DNA of 64,000 bases from Golubevia sp. BC0850 (GCA_012976225.1 JAAVVG010000003.1:868001-932000); one strand, 5' to 3'; shown: positions 49,160-62,600, numbered from the stretch's first letter. Translations and numbers: made by a program. Notes: generated by a model not told the origin, from the sequence alone.

Positions 49160-52100
49160 CTAGTTTCCTAAGCCGCCCAAGGCCTTGACAAACGCTTCTG
49201 GAGTAAGAATCTCTGTACTTCCATAGCTGATCTTCCTATCCTGAACTCCGGGCGTCATTTGAGTTCTCGCAGAGTATTCCATCAAATTGGTGTATTCCAC
49301 GTAACCGCCACCCCCGACCACGAAGACGATGGCTTCGTTGAAACTCTGTCTAGCAGGAGCGCTGGTAGCTCCAGCCCTACCTCTTGGAGCCTTGGGATCG
49401 AAGTGGAGATAGTGATCTGTCTCTTGCAAGGCTTGACTAGAAGAAGAAGTTGGATCCATGAGAGATGAAACCAATCTCGTAATTGTTAGATCTTTCTGGG
49501 CTGGAAGAAAATTCTTGACTCCTGCTACAAGATTGTCTAGACCTGAATCTTTGAGTCTGTCTGTCAACTGGAGAAGAGGCACGTTCGAGGACAAGGCGGT
49601 GTCGAAAATGGAGAGTCAGAAAGGAAACGATCTACGTGGGAGGGAATCTTCGGGAAACTCACCCTACTACTTAGAGAGCTGAAACCTCTGAATAGCTCTC
49701 CTCCAGCAGGCTGGGGTGCAGGAGCTGAAGCTAGCATGGTCATTCGCGTAAGTTCTCTAACCCTGGGAGTGAAGAAACAGAGGGAGGACGAAAGAGGTGA
49801 GTAAAGGGTGGGGCCACGAAGTCTAATTCTAGCTGAACTCCTTTGAGGCTCACTTCTTCACATAGTTGAGAGCTTTTGATCCTTCCTCGCTTAGGCCAGT
49901 AGAGGTCAAGGCCTTCTCGCACTCAGCCATGTCAGCAGGAGCCAGAGCGTTGTCCGGAGCTGAGAGGTAGTAGATGAGGTAGAGTCGCAGCTTGTCGCCA
50001 ACTGACTCTAGAGCTGGATCTTTGAGCGTCTCCAAGAGAGTCGCTTTTGGCTAGAGTCGAAAGGAAGAGTGAGGCGTGGAGGGTCAACTGGCAGTTCTTT
50101 TGAGATTCAAAGTGTCCAGAACTGGGAAGACTCACCAGTCTAGCAATTCCTTCCTCGAGTTGAAACAGAGTGTCTAGACCTCTGGTCTTGATGCCTTGAA
50201 GTAAAGCAGTAGCGATGTTCATGTGAGCATCGATGGTCTGTTTTCTAGCAGTCAGTTCCGGCAGAGCTGTGATGGCTTGCTTCAAGTGAGTTGCATTTGA
50301 TGACATGTCTAGTTGACCAACATCGTCCATAGATGAGATTCCAGTAGACCTCGTGATTTCTGCAGCATCTGACTTATACCTGTTAATCGAGTGAGACAAT
50401 TTGAAAGAGTATCGAAGGGGACCCAGATCAGCAACAGACTGGGCAAAGCCTCAGACGCGAATACATGTAGGAAAAATTCCTGATACTCCCCGGCCACTTA
50501 CAAGAGCCGTCCGAAGAAGAACCCGAGGCCTGGGAGAATCTGCTTTTGAGAACTCACCTGTTGAGCTCAGCATCGATATCTTCAGCAACTTGAGGGAAAG
50601 GAGTTGATGAATTCTTTGCCCAAAAGAAATCTTTAGCATCTAGATCGTAACTTCTATTCTGTTTGATTCCATGTTCCGTACTTTCCACAGAAACTCTATT
50701 CAATTTCATGTCCAAAACATCTTGAACCAAAGCTTGGTAAGTCCACGAATGAGCTAGCATTGGCACCAGATCTATGTTTCGATCGAGGATGATTAGGACT
50801 GATGCAGACGAGAGAGGAGGGATAGAGGTGAGCAAGGAACCCGATTTCGACTTCAAGGAAGGGTGACGCCAAGGCACTCACTTGGTCGATTGACCCCCCA
50901 AGCACCTCCTCCCACTCCGCCATCTCCTGTGAACAGGTTTGATCCAGCCCTACTGGCAGACAAGTGTTCTCTGATCTTGGAATCTAACTTTCGAGCGACT
51001 AGTTCTGCTGCGTTTCCTCCAGGAGAACGAATGATCGGTAGCGTTCCTGTGAGGGGAAAGTGAAATTATTCATGAAGGTCAGTAAAGACTCGGGTAGAAA
51101 ACAAGGGATATCGGATCTCATTATGAAGCGTAGAATAGCTTGAGCTTCCAAAGTTGGAGGTTGGAGATTCAGGAGGTGCTGCAACTTGGTTCGCATTCAA
51201 CCCGTCTTTCCTTCTCTCCCTATTGCTGGTCATTCTGACATTATCCAAGTTGAACCAAACCCTACATGGATTCACACTCGGCACGATCGTGGTCTCGAAA
51301 TACTCACCCATGGTGGCCAAAGTAGAGAACAATCCTTTAGCGATCCTATCGGTTTCCAATTCCACATCTTTCTCTTCACTCCTCGGATGATTCAGCCTCT
51401 GGTAGGTAGTATACACCTCTTCAGTTTTGCTCGCCTCTTCTTTCCCAGTTCCGTTCGTTGTCGCAGTGATTGCATTTGAAGCGTGAGGATCTGGAGGACC
51501 AGGAAGTAACTCGAACAGACCGTTCTCCAGAACCACGAAGTCTAGATATTGATCAAAGATCTCTTTGACAGCATCTCCTGTTCCATCTCTAGCAACTTGA
51601 GATGCAAATTCTTCTAGTAATGGTCGAGGTAAGGTGGAAGTAAGATTAAGATGAATGGAGGAATAAAGAGATTTGGATAGATCTTGGGCTACTCTTTGGA
51701 GGTTTGCTGAAGTGGGCTCTATGAAGTAGATAGCTGGAACGTCTGGGAGGGAAGGTCTATCTGAGTGTAATTGACTGGATAATTGAAAAGGGAGATAGAT
51801 AGGATGAGCGTGGCCAAATCATAATTCATGCCACTGACTTCCACCTCCAGCTTTCAACTGCAACGTTGCTTCCGTTCTATTTCTCGCACTATTCTTGAGT
51901 GAATTAGATGACTCACAGATGTAAAGTGATACCTGCATCCCTCAAATCCTGAACCTTTAACGAGGTACTCAAGATCTTCTGACTGACTTTATCCAAGATT
52001 AGAAGTTTCCAAACCGGAGGACCACTGGGGATGATCAGCTGAGGTTCAGCTTCGGATTGATTTGGGGTTGCTGCACCTGAAGAAGAGGATTGATTCTGAC

Positions 52101-52284
52101 CACTTGCTATCCTCTGACTTGTTGAAGAACTTGGTCGAGTGGGTGGAGCTGAAGATGATACATTGGCGTTGCTGGAATGTCCGTTCGTTGCTGCTGAATT
52201 AGAAGTGGCGCTTGATTCCACCGGTGCGTTTAGGTTGAGTAAAGTGAGCAAGGATTGAATTTGGGATTGTCGTAATGAGCTCAT
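49160..52284 (-). CDS. SLY1: SLY1, Sec1/Munc18 protein of ER-Golgi traffic
   Basis: Eight exons (52284-51917, 51774-51308, 51046-50882, 50798-50558, 50379-50136, 50050-49854, 49762-49663, 49567-49160) give 729 residues. The protein binds syntaxin-5/Sed5-type SNARE bundles and drives ER-Golgi and intra-Golgi fusion. Visible blocks are [114 protein letters not shown] and the near-terminal [11 protein letters not shown], typical of Sly1 rather than Sec1 or Vps45. An N-terminal insert of about 70 residues, rich in Ser, Asn and Ala, follows the first helix and is probably disordered. Confidence 0.95.
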
Positions 52285-53057
52285 TTTGATGACAATCTAC
52301 AGTGGTGCTGGTCTTTCGAAAGCGAGCGATAGGCTTCGACATCCTCGACCCTCTTTCTCTAGATAGAGCAAAATGAGCACGCCTCCATAGTTTCCATCTT
52401 CCCTTCTTTCTCCTTCTTCTCGGATTCCGAAACTCTCTTCAAAGCTCAACACTAAAGCAATTCCGCCAGTCTGGACTTGTCTGCCGCCGGTCGAAGTGGG
52501 TAGTTCATCCAGCAGCCAGCACGAAGTTTTGACAGCGGCTTGGAACTGCAGCCAGTCCAGTCTCAGATCTCAGCTCCAGTCTTTTCAATTTAGTCCAGTT
52601 CTTGAATCCAGTCGCCTGATTTTGATCTGAGAATCTCATTTCTGGCTCATTTCATTAAGCTAGTTCAAACTCAGTTTAGCGAAGCCAGGGAGGTATTTAA
52701 ACCAACAGGGTTGGGAAGTCGACTTTCTTCTTTTCCCCCTCTCTCATATCAAGAACTTCTCTCTCTCTCTCTCTGTTCTCCTCTTCTCCAAGATCAGATT
52801 GTTTTCGAGGTATCCTCAATTCCTCAGGCCTTCCTACTAGGCTCTCCGAATTCCGTCTCGTTATCGTCTCTTCAATCGTTCGAAGTTGATCTTCTTACTG
52901 CACTCACCTTTCTCGAATCTGCCAAGTCTCCACTTTCAATTTTGACCTTCTAATTCCAAGTTCTCCTCCATAGATCAGCTTTGATAGCTCAATCAATTAT
53001 CCTTTAATTCGACATCCATCCGGTCTCCAATTTCAAGCCTCCACTTCTTCTCTAATT
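52285..53057. promoter_or_regulatory. Divergent promoter region, SLY1 and chitin deacetylase
   Basis: About 770 bp. On the chitin deacetylase side a TATTTAAA element lies near 52692. It is followed by a strongly CT-rich stretch including a (CT)n run near 52762-52774, consistent with a long 5' leader. No gene is supported. Confidence 0.5.
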
Positions 53058-54214
53058 ATGCTGTTTTCTTCCAGTCCTCTCTTTCTCTCTTTAATATTTT
53101 CTTTCGTTTCTTCAAAAGCTCTGAGTCTCCCGGCTCCAGAACCAGCCAAGCAAGCACTGCCGCCTCTACCAAACGCCATCATCGCAGATCTTCAAACTCG
53201 ATTGACAGAAAAATTCACTGTTGTCACGCACGGGCCGAAGAAAGAGCATCTGGGAACATTAACTGATTGTGATGTTCCAAAAAGTGTCGCCTTCAACTAT
53301 GATGACGGCGTTTACAAGTGGGCGTCTGAGCTCGACGATTTGTTCAAACCTTTCAAAGGAGGTGAGTCTGGAGCTTTTCTCTAGCGCCCCATTTTGTTCG
53401 GAGCTCTCTGACGATTTGTCTGTTGTTCCCAACTCCCTGTTTCTCAGCTTATACCAAATTCATCAACGGGGCCAATTGGATGCCATGCATCTATGACCAA
53501 GAGGAAGTTGATTCTCTCCGAGCCAGCTACGCTGCTGGTGCTTTGATCGGCTCTCACACTTGGTCTCATGCTGATTTGAACACTTTGGTGAGTTTTCTCA
53601 TCAGATGTATTCAACCGCGATTCAGATTTAATCGAGGTCGACTCCCTCGGAGCTCTTGCTTACTCACCTCGATTTTTCTCCTTGATTTCTCAGACGCACG
53701 ACCAAATCGATCAAGAAATCGAGGCCATCGAGATCGCTCTCTACAAGATCCTAGGAATCGTTCCGAGAATTCTTCGCCCACCTTACGGTTCGTGCAATGA
53801 TGCATGTGCCGCCTACATCAACAAAAGGCATGGTGAGTAAACCCGAACTCCCCTGCTCAAAGAGTGCTCTCGCTGACGGTTTGCGCTCTTCTCCCCCTCC
53901 CAGGATACGTGGTCGTGAATTGGTCCGTAGACAGTGCAGACTCGATGGGAGCAACTCCAGACGCTTCAATCGCAACTCTAACTGCACAAGCAGCCAACTA
54001 TCCGGCACCAGTTCTACCTTTGATGCACGAGACCTATCAATCCTCAGTGGAACAAGTCTCGCCGGCCGTCGTACCTATCTTCAAAAAAGCTGGGTATGAG
54101 TTGATGACCGTGGCCGAATGCTTGAAGGAGAGTCCTTACAAACTAGTTGGAAAGCCTCAGAAAAGGGATGAAACCTGGACTTGTTCAGGCGCTTTGCCTT
54201 ACAAGGGAATGTGA
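53058..54214 (+). CDS. Secreted chitin deacetylase (carbohydrate esterase family 4)
   Basis: Four exons (53058-53361, 53448-53587, 53694-53832, 53904-54214) give 297 residues. A hydrophobic N-terminus (LFLSLIFSFVSSKALSLP) is a signal peptide. The NodB catalytic motifs are present in order: AFNYDDGVY with the two acidic residues, SHTWSH with both metal-binding His, RPPYGSCN, NWSVDSADS, and LMHET with the final His. The enzyme removes acetyl groups from chitin at the cell wall to give chitosan, which strengthens the wall and can reduce recognition by host chitin receptors. The C-terminal KRDETWTCSG block resembles fungal Cda tails. No GPI-anchor signal or chitin-binding domain is seen, so a soluble or wall-trapped enzyme is likely. 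Confidence 0.94.
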
Positions 54215-54416
54215 TACTTCTGTAGACACCTTTCAAATTGCCGACCGCCCTCTCTTAGCACCTTTTTCTTCAGTGTCACTTTACTCTCTTGCTTAATACT
54301 CATCTTCAGTCCTTCTCTTTAATCTCGATGTCTTCGCTGCAAAGAGCTTCAACCTCTCGCTGTCTCACACAGATTATTTCGGGGATAAGTCTGATTCCGT
54401 TACACTTCGGCGCCTT

Positions 54417-54641
54417 CAGAAAAACGCTTAGGAGAAGCGTCAGAGCGATGGTGGAGAACTTTGCTGAGGGAAAGAAGAATGGCGACATCCCTGTGCCTCC
54501 AACCGCGATTAACCCTTGCAAGAAGCTATCGAGAGTCACTTTAACAGTTCTTCAAGTAAGGTTTGATTCGGTTGCCTTTCTGTACTTTCGCGCCTGGACT
54601 TCGAAATGTAGATTCGTTCGTTGGAACAGCAACGGTGCGAA
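54417..54641 (+). repeat. Inverted, diverged copy of the acyl-CoA synthetase 3' end plus spacer
   Basis: Read on the plus strand this segment matches the minus strand of 59368-59613 at roughly nine bases in ten by eye, with one deletion of about 15-20 nt. It encodes remnants of the synthetase C-terminus ([13 protein letters not shown], then EGKKNGD). Similarity continues past the synthetase stop through most of the spacer to the VPS3-like gene. There is no upstream coding part, so it is a fragment without function. It lies just downstream of the chitin deacetylase gene, in a convergent spacer. Confidence 0.9.
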
Positions 54642-55041
54642 GGCTCCCCCTCCGAGCTTCTTTGAGCGAACGCTGAATCTAGCAAGGAAAAAGGGACAGA
54701 GGGAGAGCTCTTCGAATAGAATCACTCCATTCGAAAACCAAGATGCTCGTTCAAGAATTCCGACGTCGTCACAAGCCGTGACTTTGTTCCCTCTCTCCTT
54801 CTTTCCATTTCTTCAACCTCCATCTACTTCGGCCGCCTCGAATTCATACTGAGCTCTACTCGCGATAAATCCAGCAAATTCAGTCTTAGTTCTCAGTCCT
54901 TTGGAAGTATGGCTGAATGCTTGAGGGTGCAGAGTCCGAGAGAGAGAGTCAAAGATCATCTGACATCTCACACACAAATGCACAGATATTCTGTGCGAGG
55001 CGGGGGTAGAAGTCATTGAACGAGAAGAACGGATACAGGGC
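54642..55041. other. Spacer below the VPS3-like gene
   Basis: 400 bp between the inverted copy and the VPS3-like stop, in a convergent arrangement. No gene or signal is recognised. Confidence 0.5.
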
Positions 55042-58000
55042 CTAAGATACATTTTGGAGGGTTTCATCAGCTAGGTCGGCGGGCTTGACAAGTTCTTTGT
55101 CAAGTTTGACCTTCGGTTGATCGACATTGCCTCCTAGACCCGCTGTCTCCTTATCGTTAAAGTTTACCTCGTACACCGTATTTGTCTCTTCAGCTTCACC
55201 AGATCTTTCTTCATCATCTCCCTCATCTTCATCCTCTTGAAGAATCCCTCCAAGAGCTCTCGTCTTGGCGAAGCTCTGCTCATGGATCTCCAGATTCTGA
55301 GCCAAAGCTAGAGCGGAAACGATTTGATTTTCTTGCCTTTCATGCATGGACCTTCTGAGAGATCTAGAGAGGAATGTTTCGAGAGTAGAAACTGACCATT
55401 CGGGTGGAACTAGAGATAAAACGTCGAGAGGTTGAAGATGTAAAGCCTGAGTATTCAAGAGATGAGCTGTTGCAATCTGGAAGTGCTGGCTATTGAGAGA
55501 TGGAATAAAGGGGGAAGCAAAAGACAGTAATTCATATCAGTCCGATCCTCGAAGGGAAAGGTCAGTCGAAATAGTTTGGGAAAACTCACTCCTTGCCGTT
55601 TTCCATGTAAACCTGCAGCAAGGTTTTAAGCAACTTCTGTTTCTCATCAGCGGTAATTTTGAGTCCCGATCCATTCTCTTGAGGTGTTTCCTGCTCAAGC
55701 TTATTCTTCGACAGAGTAGCCTTTCCTCCCCTGGATACCAGAGTGGCATACATCTTGAGTCCGTGATCTTGAGCGACAGCTTCAGCTAGCATAGGAGATA
55801 GAACAGCTCCAGATTGAGAGCAGTAAGCTTCAGAAGAATTGGCGTCCCGTAAAGAGAGAGCTAGAAGAGAAAGCGCTTCTTTGTGTTGTCCGAGCTGCGA
55901 TAGAAGCGGCGGTGAAGAGTCAGCACAATCAAAACCCCACCCACCAAACGCTCGTCTGCTCCACCGGAAAGTTTCGAAGATCTTCAACTCACCTTCCCCA
56001 AGAGGATCGACTTCTCATAAGCAAGCAGATCGTTTCCTTCAATTTTCTTGAGAATACTGTCCACATCAAAAGCATTCGAACCTTGAAGAGTCATACTCAG
56101 CTTCAGTCTCTCCAGAGCGACTTTGGACACGGAGGACGCTGAGTCTTGAACCTGACGTTTGGCTTGGGTAGTGAGGCTGAGCTTCTGTTCGGCGGGTGCA
56201 GCTGAGGAAGCGTGCAGAGCTAGATGAGCCACGAAAGACTCTGCGTAATGACCCTGAGAATAGTCTCGTTCTAAAACAAATAAAGGAGATGGGAATACCC
56301 GAGTCAAAAAACGAACCCTCAATAAAGAATACATTGTCTTCGACCCGACCAATACCCTCGAAGAACTCACCAATTTCAAGCATCGCTTTTCTCGTTTCCT
56401 CGTCCTTCAATCCTCCCAACACTCTGTTCAGCAGTAGTTCCACCAACTCTGCGTGAAGGTCGGGAACTTGCTGCTTTCTAGAAAGTACCATGTGCTCCAA
56501 GAACGCTTCAGCGGCGCCAGGATCTACTCCTCGGAGCCGATTTAGAGTAGCAGTGTGATCCTCTGTCGAATTGATGGAACTTTGAGGTTGTTGAGTAGGA
56601 CGCTTTGAGGTCTTGCGAGTGAGAATCTTGACTCCTCTCTCGGCATCTCTTTGAGTGACCCAGATTCCGTATCGATTCAAGAGTCCCGAGTCGTCACATT
56701 TCTCCAAAACCTTGACCACTTCTTCCAAGTTCTCTTCAGGATCAGGCTCGAAGTCGACGTCTAACAGCTCACCGTCGATTAATCTGGAGAGAAAGAAGTG
56801 AGTGCAACGCGAGTCAGACCGAGATCGATATAGAAAACAGTAGATACAGTCGTGTCTCTTACTTACTTGGTCCAAATTTCCAACATGTCTTCCCATCTTC
56901 CTTCCTTCTCGTACCACTTCGCCAGTGCGTTGTATCTTCCCTTTTCTTTGAGAAAAGGTTCCAGAATTTCCATATCGCACTTCGAGCCTTTGCTGATCAG
57001 CAAACTGGCCAGAAGCTCTCCGAAGGGATGGGCGGCGACAGTAAATCTGCTGAGGTCTCCTACGCTCAGATCCGGACCTTCTCCCGAGATCTCTGGTTCG
57101 TCGGAATCTCTGTCGAGAGAGAGAATCTTGGCCAAGGAGGTTTCGAGTAGAGGCAAAAGATCTGCTGGAGTTGAAGAAGAAGTTCGAGAGGCATCTAAGA
57201 CTCTTCTCACCATTTCCCTAGATCTTCGGGAGAGAAGTCTTTTGAGTCGCAAGATTGAAGGGTTAGTCTTCACGTCCAGCGCAGGCGCATAGTTGAGACT
57301 CAGATTTCGTAGAACTGTCGCGAAACAGTGGAGAAATGGAGATGAGATTGAGTCTTCTCAAATCGTCCTCACGAACGAGACAAGGCCAAAACTCACTCAT
57401 TTCTTCAGCACTCTCCCATTCGCTGACTTCTTTCTTTAACCCATTAGGAACCTTCATCTTGAGATTAGTGCCGGAAGCGTCGGTCTTTGCATCCCAGATC
57501 TCTGGAAGCATTCTCAGAACTTCTCTGAAGTCGGATTCAGCCTTGATGTAGTGTCTAGCAGCTCTTGCGAATCTCAAAGCCTTGAGATGATGAAGAGCAA
57601 TGACGTGGTGGAAGTATAGCAAAGCCGGCGGCTGATTGCACCGGGTAAGGGAAGAAAGGAGTGAAGGTCAGCTTTCAGAACTCACCTCCCAGGCAATTTT
57701 TTTTTGCATCACTCACCCGCTCCTCGTCGATGCCGGCTTCCATCTCCTCTGACCCGACCAGCCTCTCCAATTCCTCCCAATTCTCTCTTCTCAGAAGCCT
57801 TCCAGCTTTGATCGTGAAGCTTGGTTGGCAGATTGCTTGAACTACATTCCTACCAGCCAATAAAACTCTAGCAGGGGTGGTCGAAGCTCCCACTTTCTTC
57901 TCCTCTTCCTCACGTCCATCTTCAACTCCGTCTGTTCGCTTGAAGTGGTCTACAATAACTATCTTGAGATTTGCTTCTCCTCCCCCATCGTCCATTCCTA

Positions 58001-59316
58001 TCCTGGTGACGTTCGTACCAGAGCTTAGTGAGCGAGGTTCCAATAGATCTGGCAGCTGAATGACTTGTCTTCTTGAAAGACTCAAATCTTCGAGAGATAA
58101 GTCGTGAACCTCCAAAGTGTTGTCTCTGAGAAGCGAGATAAGGTTCGGAGAGTCGTAGGCTAAAGATCTAGGATGACTTCTCCATTCCAAGAGCTTGGGA
58201 GAAGGCTCTCCAGAAGGAGTGATGAAGACTCCTAGCGTCATGTCTGTTGAATGACTTGTGATCAGGAATTCGCACCCTCCGCCGCTAGTTGATGGTATTG
58301 AGACTATAGAGGGCTTCACTTGAGCAGTTGGGCTGTCAGTGACTTGAGAGATTGGTAGACCCAGTGGGATTAATTGAGAAGTCGAGAGGTTCAGAAGAGA
58401 ATAGGTCGAGGTGTCGCTGAAGAGCAGCGTGTCCCCATAACGTCTTGAGAGGGTGACTCCATTTGCAATAGGCATTTCCTGGTACAGTTGGTAGGATGAG
58501 TCGATCAAAAGAGTGAGTCTCACTGGCAGCAAGAGAAAAGCCTCTGAACCTTCCTCAATCCTTCGACCTGGACACCTGAACCTTGCTCCCTCTTCACCTG
58601 ACGTCGTCTTGTAGCTCAGAACTCACCTTGATCAGACCCCAGCCCTCCTTCCCACACTTCAAAAGCAGCACACTTCTTCTCTTGACCACACAGAGCGAGA
58701 CCATGCCCTGGCCATCTGTGCCGCCTTGCTTGAGGATCTCTTCATCGTCTAGGACTACAGACGCAACTCCCTTGATCCTTGGGAAAGAAGAAGATGAACT
58801 GGAGTCCAGTGATATGAAATCAGGCAGAGAGTAGAATGTGATTGCAGATTCTGTAAGGAGAGGGAGAGGAACTTTAGGACTGATTGTGGTTCTGCCAGTT
58901 GCGACCCGAGTTCCTGCTCACCACATTGTACCACAGCCAGATCCACCTTTTCTAAGAGCAGGATTCTTTCAACTGGCTTGTTAGACGACGAGATGGAACG
59001 GGTGTGAAGCAGCGAAAATTGATTCGGCTGGAGGAGAGGAAGAGTTAGAGGAAGAATGAGAAGGTGCCATCGAATTGCTTTGAAGTGCCTCTCTACTGCA
59101 TATGATACTTACATCGGTTGAGGAACCTTGATTGCTTAAGCTATAAACGTGAACCTGGCCATCACTTGATCCCAGATAGAGGTGATTGACTGAACCTTCG
59201 ATGGATCTGACGGCTCTGGCTGTGGCAGCTGGAGAAGTTGGATTGAATGAATCCAAGTTTGGCAGAGCTGGGAACAGCAAAGGCTGGAGGATGTAGGGTG
59301 AATTGCTTTCATCCAT
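55042..59316 (-). CDS. VPS3: VPS3/TGFBRAP1-like CORVET subunit
   Basis: Ten exons (59316-59113, 59027-58922, 58850-58627, 58478-57717, 57631-57397, 57314-56867, 56783-56371, 56270-55993, 55894-55590, 55489-55042) close in phase to 1140 residues. The N-terminal third is a CNH (citron homology) beta-propeller (HLYLGSSDGQVHVYSL, WGLIK joined to EMPIANGVTLSRRYGD). The rest is helical, like Vps39-type tethers (LLYFHHVIALHHLKALRFA, YNALAKWYEKEGRWEDMLEI). The C-terminal block PLDVLSLVPPEWSVSTLETF, then RRSMHERQENQIV, is closer to TGFBRAP1/Vps3 than to Vps39. The product should tether early endosomes via Rab5. The acidic tail ends in a disordered stretch. An inverted repeat brackets the whole gene. 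Confidence 0.86.
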
Positions 59317-59367
59317 TTTTGAAGTAGAAGGGAAGGTTGTGGCGAGAAGCAAGAAGAAACGCCTCGC

Positions 59368-59613
59368 AAGTCGCACCAGTGCTGTTCCAACGAACAGATT
59401 TACATTTCAAGGTCAAGACGGAAAAGTACAAAAAGGAAAGCGAATCAAAGCTTACTTGAAGAACCGTTAAAGTGACTCTCGATAGCTTCTTTGCAAAGGT
59501 TAATCACGTCCATGTCTTCCACGGTTGGAGGCACGGGGACGTCGCCGTTCTTCTTTCCCTCAGCAGAGTTCTCCACCATCGCTCTGACGCTTCTTCTAAG
59601 CGTTTTGCCTGAT
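59368..59613 (-). repeat. Source copy of the inverted duplication
   Basis: This block covers the last 56 codons of the acyl-CoA synthetase gene and most of the spacer up to the VPS3-like gene. Its reverse complement recurs at 54417-54641. It lies inside an intact gene, so it is taken as the original. Confidence 0.88.
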
Positions 59614-62600
59614 CTAGTTTTGGGTAATTTGGATACCAGAACTAATCCGGAGAGTTGAGCGATAGGCCCAAGCTCCTCTCGAACGTGTTTGTTGATGGCA
59701 GCGAGAATCTCTCTCGACTTGGGGTCATTCGAAGACGAGGCAGCTTGGCCAGTTGAGACGACTGAAGCAGATGGTACCAGTAAGGCGAAAGGTGCTTGAC
59801 CTTTCATCTTGTCGGGGGCACCCACCACGCAGCACTGAACGAAGGGTAGGGGCAAGGGGAAGGACAGGTCAGCTTCTGCGAACCTCTGGTACGCGCAGCC
59901 TGCGGCCAAATCTACACTTTGATTTGTACCCTCTTGGAACTTTACTCTGCCCGCCTCGTTACTACGCTCGTGTCTCACTAGAACCGCACGGAGAACTCGT
60001 CCTTCCTTCGCTTCCCCCGCCACCCCTCCCCTTTTTCTTTATCTCTACACCAAGAGGCCCCAACATCACCTTAAAAGTTTATTCAATTCAACTCAATTCA
60101 ATTCCTCCCCTTTCTCTTTTCTGAACCGCTAGCGAGAGGCAATCTCTCTACTTCCGACACTCACCTCAATGACGTTTGCATTGTCAGTTACGATCTGTTC
60201 GATCAAGTTCGAAGAAAGTCGATGAGCCGAAACGTTGATGATATCATCGCTTCTGGCGAGAATGGTGATGTATCCATCTTCGTCAACGACAGCTTGATCT
60301 CCAGTCTCGAACCAATCTCCCTTGCCTTCGAAGCGCTCCATGTAAGCTTTATGGAATCCTTTTGGATTCTTCCATAGTCCACCAAGAGCACTTGGAGCCA
60401 GTGGGGTCTTGATCACTAAACTTCCCATTTCACCTTGCTTGACTTCCTTTCCATCGTCATTTACGATTCTGACGTCCATTCCAGGCATGGCTAGACCAGC
60501 GGATCCAGGTCTTGGGACGAGATGGCCGTGGGCTGTTGACAGAGAAAGACCAGTGATGAGATTTCCGATCTCTGTTGACCAGTAATTGTCGATTACGACA
60601 GCGTTCGGAGCACACAACTCTTTCAAGAGTCTTGCGAAAGATGAAACCAGCTGTGGTTCTGATCTCTCTCCAGCGAGGAACAAGGCTCTCAAGGTCTTGA
60701 GATTGACAGCAGGGTTTCTCATGAGGTTAGCCTCTGGATCTTGACCTTTGACAGCTCTTAGAGCGGTAGGAGCAGTGAACAAGTGGGTGACTAGTAAGAG
60801 AAGAAAAGGCGAGAAGTTGGAGAAGTTGGAGAAGTTAAACAAGTGTATGAGTAGCGACTTCCTGGCACCGCGACTGAGACTCACCACCAAGAGAAGAGAT
60901 TGTTCTCCAAAGAATTCCGGCATCTGGAAGGATTGGCTTTCCTTCAAAGATTACAGTAGAGGCTCCGAGCAAGAGAGGTCCATAGAGCTGGGCGAGGTAA
61001 AGAGAGGGAGAGACCGGAAAGACAAAGGTGAGAACTAGATCCTCTTCACTCTCTCGAATCTCGATTCTTCGTGCTCTTCGCCACTCACGATGTAGGAATG
61101 TCCGACCACCCATCCCAAATCCGAACTAAGATCGAAGACAGAGAGACAAGATCAGTTCGAGGTCTCCCCGTTCTCTTCTTCTTCGTCGACCCATGTTACT
61201 CACCCACAAAGCATGATGTCGTCTTTCTGCATTCCAAACACATGCTCAATCGAATATCTCAAAGAGACAGCATGACCTCCTGTCAATCTGACAACTCCCT
61301 TTGGAGCACCAGTGGTTCCAGAAGTATCTGTTCAATGGAACAGAGGTTGAGAAGAAGAGATCAGCAAACGTCAGGCAAGCTTGCCAATCGAGAGTACTCT
61401 TTACTCACAGAGAGTGTAGGCCGGCTCTTCGCTTGCCACTGGAACGCATTCCCAGCACTTGCTTCTTCCACCGACACCTCTTCTAGTGAGATCCATCTCA
61501 GTCTCCCAGTCGAACTCTGGGATTCCACCAGGACCTTTTCCTCCATCTGGAGCTAGTTCGGGTGGAGTATGACCTTTGATAGTATGTCTCTTTAAGAAGA
61601 GTAGACCTTTGGAAGGCTTGTGTTTTGAGATCTTCAGAGCTCCATCTACGAGAGGCTTGTACTCTACAGGTCCTTTTGGTTCGATTCCACAGCTGGCAGA
61701 AATCACGAAGGTACAACCTGAGTCTTCGATTCTCTTGGCCAACTCCTTAGAAGCAAATCCTCCAAACACGACAGAATGGACGGCCCCTGAGAAGAGTTGG
61801 AGGGAAGGGGAAAGAATGTCGATTAAAAGAGAGCAGCAGGATCTGTTAGCTTCATCAGGTCTTCAACTCGCCTATTCTTGCACAAGCTAGCATACTGAAG
61901 GCAGCTTCTGGACACATTGGAGAGTAGATTACAACAGTGTCACCTGGGGAAAAGTGAGGAAGATTAGAGACAGGTGTCAATGAAATTGAGTCAAACTTGG
62001 GAAAACAGAGAATTCCCAACTCACCCTTCTTGACTCCTTTGGATTGGAGCACTCCCGCCAAGGTTTGGACTTGTTCAAGAGCTTCCCCGTAAGTGATGGC
62101 CTTGTATTGGTTGGTCTGGAAAGACATCGGAGAAACATGATGGAAGGCGATCCTCTTTGACAAAAAAGGGTCAGGAGCGATGTCTGATCGAGACAAAGAA
62201 AGTCAGGGTGGAGAGTCAGAGAAGAGTTGGGTACTCAGAAGGAGTCAAAGATCGAGCAGACAAACTCACGGGGTGTACTTGGGCTTGCTGTGACTGGCTG
62301 GGAGTAAGGACTCAATCCAGCGTAGACATGTCGATCCAGGCAGTTGAAGCAGGTGTTCACTGTAACATGATGGAAAAGATCAAAAGTCAGCTTCATGCCA
62401 TTCTGCTTTCTCTAAATCGTTGACTCTCTCCATTGCCATGGTTCAAAGTACCATCGAAGATTTTGGTCTTGGGTTCAGTTTCACTTTTTACTTTGAGAAG
62501 GCATAGGACACAGCAGTCCAAGTTAGAAGCTTCCGAGTCTTCCTGTAGCACCTCCAACCTCCATCTTCGATCTTTCTTTCGCCCTCCCATCTCCCAACTA

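Noticed and set aside
54289-54852. Plus-strand frame containing synthetase-like residues
   Set aside because: It is only the inverted fragment of the synthetase 3' end read by chance in frame; it has no catalytic part.
58479-58532. Extra N-terminal residues before EMPIANG in VPS3 exon 4
   Set aside because: Although the frame is open, no acceptor in the right phase exists upstream, and the TACCAG acceptor at 58479 joins WGLIK to EMPIANG as in the family.
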